Shown one piece after another: positions 49,460 to 59,263 of a DNA stretch of 64,000 bases. The notes below the pieces were generated by a model. It made no database searches. It saw only the letters and a list, made by a program, of their open reading frames with translations, and had not been told where the DNA came from. Source of the stretch: Avibacterium paragallinarum (GTDB taxonomy: Bacteria > Pseudomonadota > Gammaproteobacteria > Enterobacterales > Pasteurellaceae); contig NZ_UGHK01000002.1 in assembly GCF_900450705.1 (NCBI RefSeq), forward strand, positions 1,368,970 through 1,432,969, in the 5' to 3' direction. Both the position numbers and the translations under genes were made by a program. How positions within the stretch are numbered: position 1 is the first letter of the stretch; every line of letters begins with the position of its first letter.

Positions 49460-50596
49460 TTACGCGTGGACGATAGCTCGCCCACGCCCCAATACATTTA
49501 ACGCTCCAACCACATCGGCATTTTCTGTGTAGCCACATTCTACACACTCAAAATTAGCCTGTGTTTGGCGATTTTCTTTTGCTACATGACCACAACAAGG
49601 GCAAGTTCGACTGGTATTTTGCACTGGCACTGCCACTAAAAATCCACCTTGCCATTGCGTTTTGTAGTCCAACTGACGGCGAAACTCAAACCAAGATTGA
49701 TCTAATATCGCTTGGTTCAACCCTGATTTTGCAGCAACATTTTTGCCTGGTGTTTCCGCCGTACCTTTGGCTGATTTTGACATATTTGACACCTGCAAAT
49801 CTTCAATATAGATCATGGCGTGGTTTTTGCTGATTTTGCTTGAAGTCTGATGCAAGAAGTCTTTGCGACAATTAGCAATTTTATGATGCAGTTTGGCGAT
49901 TTTCGCCTTTAATTTCTGCCAATTTTGGCTAAATTTTACTTTATTTTTAAGCCTCTTTTGCAGTTTAGCCAATTTTCCTTTGTAAGTTTTAAAGGCGTTA
50001 ACCGGTTCAAAATATTCACCATTTGACAATGTTACAAAACGTGCAACGCCCATATCAATACCGATTTCACCGCCTTTATGTGTCGGGATTTCATACTCAA
50101 ATTCAGTTTGAATACTAACAAAAAAGCGACCGCACTTTTGGCTGACGGTAACATTTTTGATTTCACCAACGATATCTCGGCTGTTGCGATAGCGAATCCA
50201 GCCGATTTTTGGCAAAAATAAGCGGTCATTTTCCTGTTCTAATTTGCAACCTTGCGGAAAACGAAAGCTCTCTTTCACGCCTTTTTTCTTGAATTTTGGA
50301 AAGTCGGCACGTTTCTGAAAGAAATTTTTAAACGCACTTTCTAGGTCTTTTAAAGACTGTTGAAGCACTTGAGAATGGCATTCTTTTAGCCAAACTAATT
50401 CTTTTTTCCATTGTGGAAGCAAGTTGGCGATTTTAGTGTAACTGAACTTAAAGCTGTTATCTTGCTCGTATTGTTCATTTTGCCAAGCCAATGCCCGATT
50501 GAACACAAAACGAGAACAACCGCAAAATTGCTTGATTTTACGGGTTTGTTCGCCATTCGGCATTATCTCGAACTTAAAGGCTTTGCGTAGTTGCAT
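49460..50596 (-). CDS. tnpB: TnpB RNA-guided endonuclease (OrfB)
   Basis: 378 aa from ATG 50596 (MQLRKAFKFEIMPNGEQTRK). RuvC residues: Asp in GIDMGVARFVTL (about 183), Glu in YIEDLQVSNM (about 267), Asp in ENADVVGALNVLGRG (about 360). Zinc ribbon CPCCGH...CVECGY in between. All catalytic residues are kept, so it should cut the site re-formed after excision. Divergent from tnpA with a 45-bp gap. Confidence 0.9.
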   Translation of the reverse strand: MQLRKAFKFEIMPNGEQTRKIKQFCGCSRFVFNRALAWQNEQYEQDNSFKFSYTKIANLLPQWKKELVWLKECHSQVLQQSLKDLESAFKNFFQKRADFPKFKKKGVKESFRFPQGCKLEQENDRLFLPKIGWIRYRNSRDIVGEIKNVTVSQKCGRFFVSIQTEFEYEIPTHKGGEIGIDMGVARFVTLSNGEYFEPVNAFKTYKGKLAKLQKRLKNKVKFSQNWQKLKAKIAKLHHKIANCRKDFLHQTSSKISKNHAMIYIEDLQVSNMSKSAKGTAETPGKNVAAKSGLNQAILDQSWFEFRRQLDYKTQWQGGFLVAVPVQNTSRTCPCCGHVAKENRQTQANFECVECGYTENADVVGALNVLGRGRAIVHA

Positions 50597-50641
50597 TGAC
50601 AAGGTTTAGAATGTAAGTTTTCAACATTTTACCCTTGGTCT

Positions 50642-51058
50642 ATGCAAAAAGAAACTGATATTCGACACGGAAGGCATTGTGTTTTTAACATACATGTTTA
50701 CTTAGTCTTTGTCACTAAATACCGTAGAGATGTATTTACAAAAGAAATGTTGAGTGAATTACAGCTTATTTTTGACAGTGTATGCAACGATTTTGAAGCA
50801 AAACTAGTCGAGTTTGATGGCGAAGACGATCACGTTCATTTACTTGTGGAATATCCACCGAAAGTGGCTGTATCTACACTTGTAAACAGTTTAAAAGGTG
50901 TATCAAGCCGAATGATTAGGAAGAAAAACTACTCGAACATCCGCAAAAAACTTTGGGGTAATCAGCTTTGGTCTCCGTCTTATTTTGCAGGGAGTTGTGG
51001 TGGCGCTCCAATTTCCATTATTCGCCAATACATTGAGCAACAACAAACACCTGATTAG
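50642..51058 (+). CDS. tnpA: TnpA Y1 HUH transposase (IS200-like)
   Basis: 138 aa. DDHVHLLVEYPP carries the HUH metal-binding pair (about 62-73); the catalytic Tyr lies in RQYIEQQ (about 131). CVFNIHVYLVFVTKYRRDVF at the start is a family hallmark. Catalyses single-stranded excision and insertion with hairpin recognition. Start ATG 50642 (MQKETDIRHGRH). Confidence 0.9.
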   Translation: MQKETDIRHGRHCVFNIHVYLVFVTKYRRDVFTKEMLSELQLIFDSVCNDFEAKLVEFDGEDDHVHLLVEYPPKVAVSTLVNSLKGVSSRMIRKKNYSNIRKKLWGNQLWSPSYFAGSCGGAPISIIRQYIEQQQTPD

Positions 51059-51182
51059 TTAGGTTTGAAACGGCTTACGCCGTTTGTGCCTTATATCTCC
51101 GCCCTGAAGGACGGAGTTTTACGGCACATAATCTGATAAAAATGTAGTTTGTTTAATGTAATTAAAAATATGTCGTTTAATA

Positions 51183-51210
51183 TAAGTGCGGAGAAAAATC
51201 ACCGCACTTA
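51183..51210 (-). terminator. Inverted USS terminator after dcuB
   Basis: TAAGTGCGG (51183-51191) pairs with CCGCACTTA (51202-51210), ten bases downstream of the dcuB stop. Two uptake signals in inverted pair. Confidence 0.7.
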
Positions 51211-51219
51211 TTTATTTGA

Positions 51220-52560
51220 CTATCTAATAATAATTTGTGCGACAGTGTAGCCTACTATGCAGGCAACAATAACACCAATTAACCCTGGTATCATAAAGCT
51301 ATGATTGAAATAGTATTTGCCAATTTTTGTTGTACCTGTTACGTCAAAGTTAACGGTAGCAATATCTGATGGATAATTGGGGATAAAGAAGTAACCGTAG
51401 GTCGCTGGCATTAAGCCAACTAACAGGGGAGCTGGTAAGCCTAAGCCGATACCTACGGGCAACATCATTACCGCAGTGGCAGCTTGGCTGTTGATTACGA
51501 CTGAAACGGCGAAGAGGGCAAAAGCAAATGTCCAAGGATAATTGCTCACCATTTCTGTGATACCAGCCTTAAATTGTGGCATTGCATAACTAAAATATGT
51601 GTCACTCATCCAAGCGATTCCAAAAATAGCAATTGCAGCAACCATTCCAGATTTAAATACGACACCATTTGGAACAGTTTGAGGATTTGTTTTAGTGACT
51701 AATAAAATAATTCCTCCAAAGCAGAGCATCATCATCTGAATAATATAAGACATTGAAATTGGTTTGATTTTTTCTCCGACGCCTACAGTTCTAATTTCAG
51801 GGAACATTGCAATGAATACAATTAAAATTAGGGCTAATAAAAAGAGGTAAACAGATTGTTTTGCAGCAGGAGGAAGCGTTTCGTTTAGCGTTGTACTTGT
51901 TGTATTCAAGATTCGCTCACGCCAAATAGGATCTTGTAAACGGCGTTGATATTCAGGATCTTGCTCTAATTCTTTACCTCGACGCATACTATAAAGCGAA
52001 AGTGCAATTGTTCCAGCAAGGGTTGCTGGCACAGTCACGCAGATAATATCAAGTAAGCTAATATTTTCAAAACCAGGTAATTCGGTAATTTTGCCGAGAT
52101 AGAAAACCACCGCAGCGGATAATGGGCTAGAGGTGATCGCAAGCTGTGATGCTACGGAAGCTGCTGCCATTGGGCGTTCTGGACGAATTTTATTTTTTAG
52201 TGCGACATCACCAATAATTGGCATAATAGAATACACGGAATGCCCTGTACCAAGCATAAAGGTCATTAAATAAGTAACAATCGGTCCGAGTAAGGTAACG
52301 CGTTTCGGATTATTACGCAGGATTTTTTCTGCGACTTGTAGCATAAATTTTAATCCGCCAGCAGCTTCCAGCACGGAAGCACAAGTAACCACAGCAAGAA
52401 TAATTAGCATTACACTAATCGGTGCTTTACCTAAAGGCATTCTCAAGATAAAAACTTCAATAGCTAACCCTATACCAGATACGACACCTAAGCCGATACC
52501 ACCATAACGACTACCGATGTAAAGCATTAGTAGTAGAAATAAGAATTCTAAATAAAGCAT
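51220..52560 (-). CDS. dcuB: Anaerobic C4-dicarboxylate transporter DcuB
   Basis: 446 aa with about 10-12 membrane segments. LEAAGGLKFMLQVAEKILRN, GTGHSVYSIMPIIGDVALKN, IRPERPMAAASVASQLAITS and IPNYPSDIATVNFDVTGTTK match the DcuA/DcuB family; length is normal. Exchanges fumarate for succinate in fumarate respiration, central in Pasteurellaceae. DcuB rather than DcuA is suggested by overall likeness, not decided. Monocistronic with its own terminator. Confidence 0.85.
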   Translation of the reverse strand: MLYLEFLFLLLMLYIGSRYGGIGLGVVSGIGLAIEVFILRMPLGKAPISVMLIILAVVTCASVLEAAGGLKFMLQVAEKILRNNPKRVTLLGPIVTYLMTFMLGTGHSVYSIMPIIGDVALKNKIRPERPMAAASVASQLAITSSPLSAAVVFYLGKITELPGFENISLLDIICVTVPATLAGTIALSLYSMRRGKELEQDPEYQRRLQDPIWRERILNTTSTTLNETLPPAAKQSVYLFLLALILIVFIAMFPEIRTVGVGEKIKPISMSYIIQMMMLCFGGIILLVTKTNPQTVPNGVVFKSGMVAAIAIFGIAWMSDTYFSYAMPQFKAGITEMVSNYPWTFAFALFAVSVVINSQAATAVMMLPVGIGLGLPAPLLVGLMPATYGYFFIPNYPSDIATVNFDVTGTTKIGKYYFNHSFMIPGLIGVIVACIVGYTVAQIIIR

Positions 52561-52721
52561 AGTCTATCCCTAAGATGAGTTATTAATAATTATTTATGAA
52601 TGATACGTTATTTAGAATTTTCTACAACATATCTGAGAAATTTTTTTAGAAAAAGGCTATCTAAATCAAAATTTACGCTGAAAATTAGAGAGAGTGGAAA
52701 GTTAGATATTAAAAAAGGACA

Positions 52722-52755
52722 AAAATTAAGGCGGTCTAGAAACCGCCTTAATTTT
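52722..52755. terminator. Terminator downstream of acpP
   Basis: AAAATTAAGGCGG (52722-52734) and CCGCCTTAATTTT (52743-52755) form a 13-bp stem; A/T flanks make it work in both directions. Two bases after the acpP stop. Confidence 0.8.
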
Positions 52756-52757
52756 AA

Positions 52758-52988
52758 TTATTGATTGTTTTCAACGTAATCAATCGCTGATTGAACAGTG
52801 GTAATTTTTTCTGCTTCTTCATCAGGAATTTCGATATCGAATTCTTCTTCTAAAGCCATTACCAATTCAACAGTGTCTAAAGAGTCTGCACCTAAATCTT
52901 CAACGAAAGAAGCTTCTGGTTTAACCTCTTCTTCTTTAACACCTAATTGTTCAACAATGATTTTTTTTACGCGTTCTTCAATGCTCAT
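52758..52988 (-). CDS. acpP: Acyl carrier protein
   Basis: 76 aa. [18 protein letters not shown] holds Ser36 (of DSLD), the phosphopantetheine site. Acidic, normal length. Carries the growing acyl chain in fatty acid synthesis. Downstream of fabG, with a separate promoter likely in the 265-bp gap. Confidence 0.97.
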   Translation of the reverse strand: MSIEERVKKIIVEQLGVKEEEVKPEASFVEDLGADSLDTVELVMALEEEFDIEIPDEEAEKITTVQSAIDYVENNQ

Positions 52989-53032
52989 TTGCTTTTTCCT
53001 ATTTATAGTTAGCCATAAAATAATGGTTTTAT

Positions 53033-53060
53033 AGTGTATGTATTTTTAGCCAAGTTGCAA
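53033..53060 (-). promoter_or_regulatory. Putative acpP promoter
   Basis: On the minus strand TTGCAA (53060-53055), 16 bp, TACACT (53038-53033), about 45 bp before the acpP ATG. The gap 52989-53253 shows no other feature. Confidence 0.45.
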
Positions 53061-53253
53061 CCTCTTTTTACAAGGTCAAACCACAAATTCGCTAATCAAA
53101 ATACATTCACTAAAATAAGTTACGTTACTTTGCTAACGCAACAGCCAACGTAAACAATTTACATCGCTGGAGGTAATTCTAGCATTAAGCCCTGTTTTTG
53201 GCTATGGTTTCAGACAATAAATTGTTTTATGTCAAAATCGCTGTCTGTTGGCA

Positions 53254-53982
53254 TTATGCCATATACATTCCGCCATTAACGTGCAATGTTGTTCCTGTGA
53301 TATAGCCTGCGTCGTCAGAGGCTAAAAATGCTACCGCTTTGGCAATATCTTTCGGCTCGCCTAAACGCCCAGCGGGTACATTAGCTAAAGTCGCGGCTTT
53401 TTGCTCTTCGGTTAGGGCTTCGGTCATATCTGTGGCAATAAATCCCGGAGCGACAACATTAACGGTAATGCCACGCGAAGCCACTTCTTTGGCAAGGGCT
53501 TTGCTAAAGCCGATCAACCCCGCTTTTGCCGCACAATAATTGGCTTGTCCTGGGTTGCCCATTGAGCCAACCACTGAGCCGATGGTGATAATGCGACCCG
53601 CACGTTTTTTCATCATTGAACGTAGCATTGCTTTAGAGAGATGGAAAACGGAAGTGAGATTAGTTTGTAAAATATCAAACCATTCTTCCTCTTTCATCCG
53701 CATTAACAAGTTATCACGAGTGATGCCCGCGTTGTTCACCAAAATATCAATATCGCCAAACTCCGCTTTGATTTGTGCGAGAACTGCTTCAATGGATTGT
53801 TGATCCGCGACATTTAGCACTAAGCCTTTGCCTTTCTCGCCAAGATAAGCGGAAATGCTGTCAGCCCCTTTTTCAGAGGTGGCAGTACCGATCACAAACG
53901 CTCCTTTGGCACTTAATTCTTCCGCAATCGCACGCCCAATTCCACGGGTTGCTCCTGTTACTAAAGCAATTTTACCTTGCAT
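53254..53982 (-). CDS. fabG: 3-oxoacyl-[ACP] reductase
   Basis: 242 aa SDR. Nucleotide-binding GATRGIGRA (9-17), NNAGITRDNLLM, catalytic Ser in IGSVVGS (about 137) and YCAAKAG (Tyr about 150, Lys about 154). NADPH-dependent reduction of 3-oxoacyl-ACP. Between fabD and acpP in the usual cluster. Confidence 0.97.
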   Translation of the reverse strand: MQGKIALVTGATRGIGRAIAEELSAKGAFVIGTATSEKGADSISAYLGEKGKGLVLNVADQQSIEAVLAQIKAEFGDIDILVNNAGITRDNLLMRMKEEEWFDILQTNLTSVFHLSKAMLRSMMKKRAGRIITIGSVVGSMGNPGQANYCAAKAGLIGFSKALAKEVASRGITVNVVAPGFIATDMTEALTEEQKAATLANVPAGRLGEPKDIAKAVAFLASDDAGYITGTTLHVNGGMYMA

Positions 53983-54017
53983 TTTTTTCTCCTAATTATT
54001 CAATGGGTTGCTTGCGA

Positions 54018-54962
54018 TTAGGCTTCAATGAGCATTGTTCCTGCTTTTTCTAAAGACGCAAGATCATTCACCGCAACCGCATTTAACTCTTTCACAATAC
54101 GGCTAGTTAAGCCTGTCAGCACTTTGTTTGGCCCAATTTCAATGAGAACCTCAATGCCTTGTTGTGCCATTTTTTCCACCGTTTCCGTCCAACGCACAGG
54201 GCTGTAAAGCTGGCGAATAAGTGCGGTGCGAATTTCATCACTTTTTTCTTCAGTCTTCACATCAACGTTGTTGATCACCGCGATTTCAGGGGTTTTGAGG
54301 GTGATATTTTGTAAAGAAACTGCAAGTTGATCTGCGGCTGGCTTCATTAATGCACAATGAGAAGGCACGCTCACCACAAGCGGTAAAGCACGTTTCGCCC
54401 CTGCTTCTTTACAGGCTGCAGCCGCACGTTCTACCGCCGCTTTTGTTCCCGCAATCACCACTTGACCCGGAGAGTTGAAATTCACCGCTGAAACCACTTC
54501 GCCTTGCTCGGCGTCTTTGCAAGCTTTGATGATTGATTCGTTATCTAAACCAATAATGGCATACATTGCACCTGTGCCTTCTGGCACGGCTTGTTGCATT
54601 AATTTTCCGCGTAATTCCACTAATTTAATGGCATCTTGGAAATCAATGACACCTGCGCAAACTAAGGCAGAATATTCGCCAAGGCTATGGCCTGCCATTA
54701 CGCTTGGTTTTAAATCTGGATATTGTTGTTGCCATACACGATAAATCGCTACTGAAGCGGCTAAAAGTGCGGGTTGGGTTTGCCACGTTTTATTCAATTC
54801 TTCTGCGGGGCCTTGTTGCACTAATTGCCATAAATCATAGCCAAGCACTTCTGAGGCTTGCTGAAAAGTTTGTTCTACCACAGGAAATTGGCTGGCTAAT
54901 TCGGCAAGCATTCCGACCGCTTGCGAGCCTTGTCCGGGGAAAACCATTGCAAATTTTTTCAT
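54018..54962 (-). CDS. fabD: Malonyl-CoA:ACP transacylase
   Basis: 314 aa. FPGQGSQAVGM (9-19) and the nucleophile elbow GHSLGEYSAL (Ser about 93) with His in VPSHCALMKP (about 200). Loads malonate on ACP. Contains an AAGTGCGGT at about 54219, inside coding sequence. Confidence 0.97.
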   Translation of the reverse strand: MKKFAMVFPGQGSQAVGMLAELASQFPVVEQTFQQASEVLGYDLWQLVQQGPAEELNKTWQTQPALLAASVAIYRVWQQQYPDLKPSVMAGHSLGEYSALVCAGVIDFQDAIKLVELRGKLMQQAVPEGTGAMYAIIGLDNESIIKACKDAEQGEVVSAVNFNSPGQVVIAGTKAAVERAAAACKEAGAKRALPLVVSVPSHCALMKPAADQLAVSLQNITLKTPEIAVINNVDVKTEEKSDEIRTALIRQLYSPVRWTETVEKMAQQGIEVLIEIGPNKVLTGLTSRIVKELNAVAVNDLASLEKAGTMLIEA

Positions 54963-55007
54963 TGTTTTATCCTATTTTTTATGGAATTGCTATTCTAGCA
55001 AATAAAG

Positions 55008-55958
55008 TTAAAAACGAACCAGTGCTGAACCCCAAGTCCAACCACCGCCAAAGGCTTCTAATAATAACAGTTGTCCGCGTTGAATACGCCCATCTCGCAC
55101 CGCTTCATCAAGGGCAGTTGGCACGGTCGCCGCACTGGTGTTGCCATAACGATCGAGCGTGATCACCACTTGCGACATTTCCATTTCTAATTTTTTTGCT
55201 GTGGCACTGATAATGCGTAAATTGGCTTGATGTGGCACGAGCCAGTCGAGATCTTTTTTGTCTAATTGATTTTTGGCTAGGGTTTCTTCCACCACATTGG
55301 CTAATTGGCTCACCGCTAATTTAAAAGTGGCATTGCCTTGCATTGAAATATAGCCAGACTGCTCATCACCACGTTGTGCCTGTGGAAGTAGCAAGGCGTT
55401 TTCGGTATCTGGGGAAGCGTGTAAATGGGTTGAAATCACACCGCACTTTTCACTGGCTTCTAAAATCACTGCACCAGCCCCGTCGCCAAACAGCACCACT
55501 GTGCTACGATCGGTTTCGTCAAGATGACGAGAATTTAAATCCGCCCCAATCACCAGTGCCTTTTTCACTTGCCCCGTGCGTACAAATTGATCCGCAACGG
55601 ATAAGGCATAAACAAAGCCTGTGCAAGCTGCGGCGACATCAAAGGAAATCGCGTCTTGAATGTCAAGAAGCCCTTGAATTTGGCACGCGGCACTCGGGTA
55701 AGAATGGGAATTAGTGGTTGTTCCCACCACGATAAGATCGATGTCTTGGGGATCAATCTCTGCCATTTCTAAGGCTTTTCGTGCGGCATTCGCTCCCATT
55801 GTTGCGACAGTTTCATCAGCTGCGGCAATACGGCGTTCTTTAATGCCCGAACGTGTGGTGATCCACTCATCAGAGGTGTCCACCATTTTTTCTAAATCGG
55901 CGTTGGTTCTTATTTTTTCTGGTGCATAGCTACCAGTGGCTAAAATTCTACTATACAT
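55008..55958 (-). CDS. fabH: 3-oxoacyl-[ACP] synthase III
   Basis: 316 aa. Catalytic triad Cys in [10 protein letters not shown] (about 112), His in VPHQANLRI (about 243) and Asn in YGNTSAA (about 273). Starts fatty acid chains from acetyl-CoA and malonyl-ACP. First steps of the plsX-fabH-fabD-fabG-acpP series. Confidence 0.97.
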   Translation of the reverse strand: MYSRILATGSYAPEKIRTNADLEKMVDTSDEWITTRSGIKERRIAAADETVATMGANAARKALEMAEIDPQDIDLIVVGTTTNSHSYPSAACQIQGLLDIQDAISFDVAAACTGFVYALSVADQFVRTGQVKKALVIGADLNSRHLDETDRSTVVLFGDGAGAVILEASEKCGVISTHLHASPDTENALLLPQAQRGDEQSGYISMQGNATFKLAVSQLANVVEETLAKNQLDKKDLDWLVPHQANLRIISATAKKLEMEMSQVVITLDRYGNTSAATVPTALDEAVRDGRIQRGQLLLLEAFGGGWTWGSALVRF

Positions 55959-55991
55959 AACAATGTCTAATGATTAATAAATTGAAAGCGA

Positions 55992-57023
55992 CTATTTTTG
56001 TAAGCCAGCTAAGATCTTAGCGGGAATTTGCTGTCTTGCCTGCTGTGCAGCATCGGCAATGGCATAAGCAAACCCTTCAATATTGGCACTGCCGTGGCTT
56101 TTCACAACAACAGCAGTTAAGCCAATTAATGAAGCGCCATTGTATTGATCTGGGTTAATTTGTTTCAAGCATTGATAACTTCCTTTCAACAAGAATGTGT
56201 GCACAAACCAACGCAAAATCGGTTTTAAAATATGATTTGTTTTATTCAATGTGGGACTGCCTTTGAATAAAGAAATCACATTCTTTGCTGCGCCCTCTAA
56301 GGTTTTTAATGCCACGTTGCCTACAAAGCCATCATTCACAATAACGTCCGCTTTGCCATTGAGCAACAAATCCCCCTCAATAAAACCGATGTAATTTAAA
56401 GTCGGATTTTGTTTCAGCATTTCTGCAGCATCACGAATTGATTTGTACCCTTTGATTTCTTCAATCCCGATATTTAATAATGCAATGCGTGGAAACACTA
56501 GATCAAGGCAATTTTCGGCAAAAATCGCCCCCATCAAGGCAAATTGATACAAATTTTCCGCACTGCACTCAATATTTGCCCCGAGATCTAACATTACTGA
56601 ACGATCGCCATTGATGGTTGGGATCGCGGAGATCAACGCGGGGCGTGCAATGCCTTTTAAGGGCTGTAATAAAATTTTGGCAAGCCCCATTAAAACTGCC
56701 GTATTCCCCGCACTCACACAAGCTTGTGCCTCGCCTTTTTGCACCGCTTCAATGGCTAAACGCATTGACGAGCCTTTGCTATTGCGTAAGGCATAAGTAA
56801 AATCTTGATGATTATCAATCACTTTGGAGCAATGGCACAGCTTAATGCGATTCTGAATGCTTTGTGGTGTATTTTCTAATAATGGAAGAATTTGCTGGCT
56901 GTCACCAAACAATAAAAGAGAAAGCATCGGATCTTGTTCCAACGCTTTTATTGATGCGGGGATAGTAATACGGGGACCAATGTCCCCGCCCATCACATCT
57001 AACGCAAGGGTTAGACGGCTCAA
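55992..57023 (-). CDS. plsX: Phosphate acyltransferase PlsX
   Basis: 343 aa. LDVMGGDIGPRITIPASIKA (8-27), SAGNTAVLMGLAKIL and VNDGFVGNVALKTLEGAAKN are the PlsX signature. Makes acyl-phosphate from acyl-ACP for phospholipid synthesis. Follows rpmF by 22 bases, an almost universal gamma-proteobacterial order. Confidence 0.97.
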   Translation of the reverse strand: MSRLTLALDVMGGDIGPRITIPASIKALEQDPMLSLLLFGDSQQILPLLENTPQSIQNRIKLCHCSKVIDNHQDFTYALRNSKGSSMRLAIEAVQKGEAQACVSAGNTAVLMGLAKILLQPLKGIARPALISAIPTINGDRSVMLDLGANIECSAENLYQFALMGAIFAENCLDLVFPRIALLNIGIEEIKGYKSIRDAAEMLKQNPTLNYIGFIEGDLLLNGKADVIVNDGFVGNVALKTLEGAAKNVISLFKGSPTLNKTNHILKPILRWFVHTFLLKGSYQCLKQINPDQYNGASLIGLTAVVVKSHGSANIEGFAYAIADAAQQARQQIPAKILAGLQK

Positions 57024-57045
57024 GTGCTTACCTTATAAAAAGTAA

Positions 57046-57216
57046 TTACTTGTTGATCACTTTACGACCACGGTAATAACCGTCAGCAGTAACGTGATGA
57101 CGTAAATGGGTTTCGCCACTTGCTTTATCTACTGATACAGCAGCAGTAGTTAAGGCATCGTGTGAACGACGCATATCACGACGTGAACGAGATTTTTTAT
57201 TTTGTTGAACAGCCAT
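57046..57216 (-). CDS. rpmF: 50S ribosomal protein L32
   Basis: 56 aa: [20 protein letters not shown], then [20 protein letters not shown] and ending RGRKVINK. The basic N-terminus and SRSRR motif are typical; no CxxC pairs, so it is the zinc-free form. Between yceD and plsX, the standard place. Confidence 0.95.
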
Positions 57217-57233
57217 TGGCTATACTCCTAAAT

Positions 57234-57758
57234 TTACTTTTGCTTTAAACTAGCTAATACAGCGAACGGGTTCGGTTTTTTTGCCAATTCTTCAGGCAAT
57301 TCGCCAAAAACCTGTTCAGCCACGGACACTTCACAGTGTTCAGATGAATGCATCGGCACAATAGGCAGACATAACATGAGTTCATCTTCAACGGTTGCCA
57401 ACAAATCAATTTCGCCAAATTGATTAAACTCAATAGGTTCATAAATTTCTGGTAACGCGTCAGCTTGATCCAAATTAGAAACTGGGCTATATGCAAATTC
57501 CGCTTCTAAAACTTGTGTGAAAGGCTTATCACAACGCTGGCAAATAAGTTCCACCTCTACGCTGGCTTTGCCTTTCATTACAACTAATTTTTGAGGATCA
57601 ATGAAAAATGATAATGTTACCTGTGCATCGCTGAGCACTTTCTCCACTGATTCTGCCAAACGCGTTAATTGGTTGATCGCATAGTAGCCATCATAATCCA
57701 ATCGACGTTGAGCATCTTTCACTGGATCGGTTGTAATGGGTAATTTTACCTTTTTCAT
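57234..57758 (-). CDS. yceD: YceD (DUF177) large-subunit rRNA accumulation protein
   Basis: 174 aa. [20 protein letters not shown] (about 81-100) and [13 protein letters not shown] (about 132-144) mark DUF177. Needed in E. coli relatives for 23S rRNA accumulation. Directly upstream of rpmF and co-transcribed. Confidence 0.9.
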   Translation of the reverse strand: MKKVKLPITTDPVKDAQRRLDYDGYYAINQLTRLAESVEKVLSDAQVTLSFFIDPQKLVVMKGKASVEVELICQRCDKPFTQVLEAEFAYSPVSNLDQADALPEIYEPIEFNQFGEIDLLATVEDELMLCLPIVPMHSSEHCEVSVAEQVFGELPEELAKKPNPFAVLASLKQK

Positions 57759-57841
57759 AGGGCGTGAATATTACCTTTTGATGTGCAATTAGTCAAAGGA
57801 AATTCGCTTTTTTTCTGCGAAAAACTCGAATTTCTCCTTTG

Positions 57842-58489
57842 CTAACCTTGTTCCTGTTTTTCCAACACAAGAAATTTCCCTTGCGGAAAATACTGATGAA
57901 AATAATTTTTCAAATAACGCTCGGTTTCCCGATTAATGGTTTCATCGGCAAGGGGATAGCGGTTATAAATCAAGGCGTGTAGCGGGATTGCATATTGCTG
58001 ACAAGCCAATAAACTCAACAGGGTATGATTAATGCTCCCCAATTTCCCTGATGTTACCAAGATCAGCGAGTATTGTTGTTGTGCCACATAATCGAGGGTG
58101 GTGTGTTGTTCATCATAAGGCACGCACAACCCGCCCGCGCCCTCGAGTAGCACATAATCGTAACGCTCAGCAAGCTGTGCGGTGGCTTGCTGAATAAGTG
58201 CGGTGCGAATTTCACGGGTTTCTAAACGAGCGGCTAAATGGGGCGAGCAAGGATAACGAAACAAATAGGGGCAAGTTAGCCCTTGATGATCTTCGGGCAG
58301 TAAATCAATGCCTTGCAATTTACGGTGTTGCACGATGTCATCTGAGATGTTTTCACAGCCCGTTTGGATCATTTTTTGCGTGATCACGGAAAAGCCTTGC
58401 TCCGCGAGTTTTTTCGCATACCAACCTGTGGCAATGGTTTTGCCTATGTCCGTATCAATGCCCGATACAAATAACACTTGTCCTGCCAT
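57842..58489 (-). CDS. bioD: Dethiobiotin synthetase
   Basis: 215 aa. P-loop GIDTDIGKT (10-18), Lys in QKMIQTGCE, LLEGAGGLCVPYD (about 114-126). Closes the ureido ring of biotin with ATP and CO2. Last of the bio operon A-F-G-C-D. Carries AAGTGCGGT at about 58196. Confidence 0.95.
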   Translation of the reverse strand: MAGQVLFVSGIDTDIGKTIATGWYAKKLAEQGFSVITQKMIQTGCENISDDIVQHRKLQGIDLLPEDHQGLTCPYLFRYPCSPHLAARLETREIRTALIQQATAQLAERYDYVLLEGAGGLCVPYDEQHTTLDYVAQQQYSLILVTSGKLGSINHTLLSLLACQQYAIPLHALIYNRYPLADETINRETERYLKNYFHQYFPQGKFLVLEKQEQG

Positions 58490-58498
58490 TTTTCCTCT

Positions 58499-59263
58499 CT
58501 AGCTTAATTTCTGTGCCAATATAAAAACAGGCTGATAACTCAACCGCACTTTACCTTGCTCATTTTGATATTGCTGTTGATAATCCACGATAAATTGTTG
58601 CAGTTGCCCTTTTGTCCAACGCCCCTGCCCCGTTCCCGTTACCCCCGTTGCTTTAAGATGTTGCAATACCGCAAGGGGAGAGGAAAAATAGAGCGATATT
58701 CCCTGCTGAAACAATGCCTTAACCTCAAAATCTGCACGCAACCATTCTTGCCATTGTGCGAGGCTGGGATAGTCCAATCCTACACCCGTTAAATGGCGAA
58801 TTTCTGCCAAATTTTGTTCGGCAAACGTGCTGATTAATAACTGCCCTTGCGGTTTTAGTAAGCCCGCACATTTTTGCACAAAGCCTTGCGGATTGGCAAA
58901 CCACTGCACGACCGAGGCAGAGGCGATAAGATCATAATGGTGCGGAAAAGGATAGCTTTCCCCATCGCCCTGATAAAAGGTAAAATTGCCCTGTGGCAAC
59001 AAGGCGTTAAGCTGGCTGGTTACCTCACACAAATCATTGAATGCCCAATGTTTTACTTGCAAATGCTCAATCAGCAATCGGCTTAAATGCCCTGTGCCGC
59101 AGCCGATTTCTAACACTCGCTCAAATGCGGTTTCCCCACTTTGTAATAGCAAAGCGAGCAGTTGCTGATTAATGCGCTGCTGGGCTTGGGCTTGGCTGTC
59201 GTAGGTCGGCAAGGCTTGGGTGAAGCATTGTGCGACACGAGATTTATCCACCTTATTCATCAA
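58499..59263 (-). CDS. bioC: Malonyl-ACP O-methyltransferase
   Basis: 254 aa. SAM-binding VLEIGCGTGHLSRL (about 48-61), PFPHHYDLIASASVVQWF and FVQKCAGLLKPQGQLLISTF. Methylates malonyl-ACP so the fatty acid system can build pimelate. Overlaps bioG by four bases. Confidence 0.92.
   Translation of the reverse strand: MMNKVDKSRVAQCFTQALPTYDSQAQAQQRINQQLLALLLQSGETAFERVLEIGCGTGHLSRLLIEHLQVKHWAFNDLCEVTSQLNALLPQGNFTFYQGDGESYPFPHHYDLIASASVVQWFANPQGFVQKCAGLLKPQGQLLISTFAEQNLAEIRHLTGVGLDYPSLAQWQEWLRADFEVKALFQQGISLYFSSPLAVLQHLKATGVTGTGQGRWTKGQLQQFIVDYQQQYQNEQGKVRLSYQPVFILAQKLS

Larger units (their letters stand above)
49315..51125. mobile_element. IS605-type insertion sequence (IS200/IS605 family)
   Basis: Divergent tnpB (minus) and tnpA (plus) flanked by GC-rich imperfect hairpins: CCCCGCCCTAAAGGACGGGG at 49325-49344 and CTCCGCCCTGAAGGACGGAG at 51097-51116. 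No terminal inverted repeats or target duplication, as expected of single-strand transposition. Both proteins appear complete, so the element may be active. Exact ends are inferred. Confidence 0.8.
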
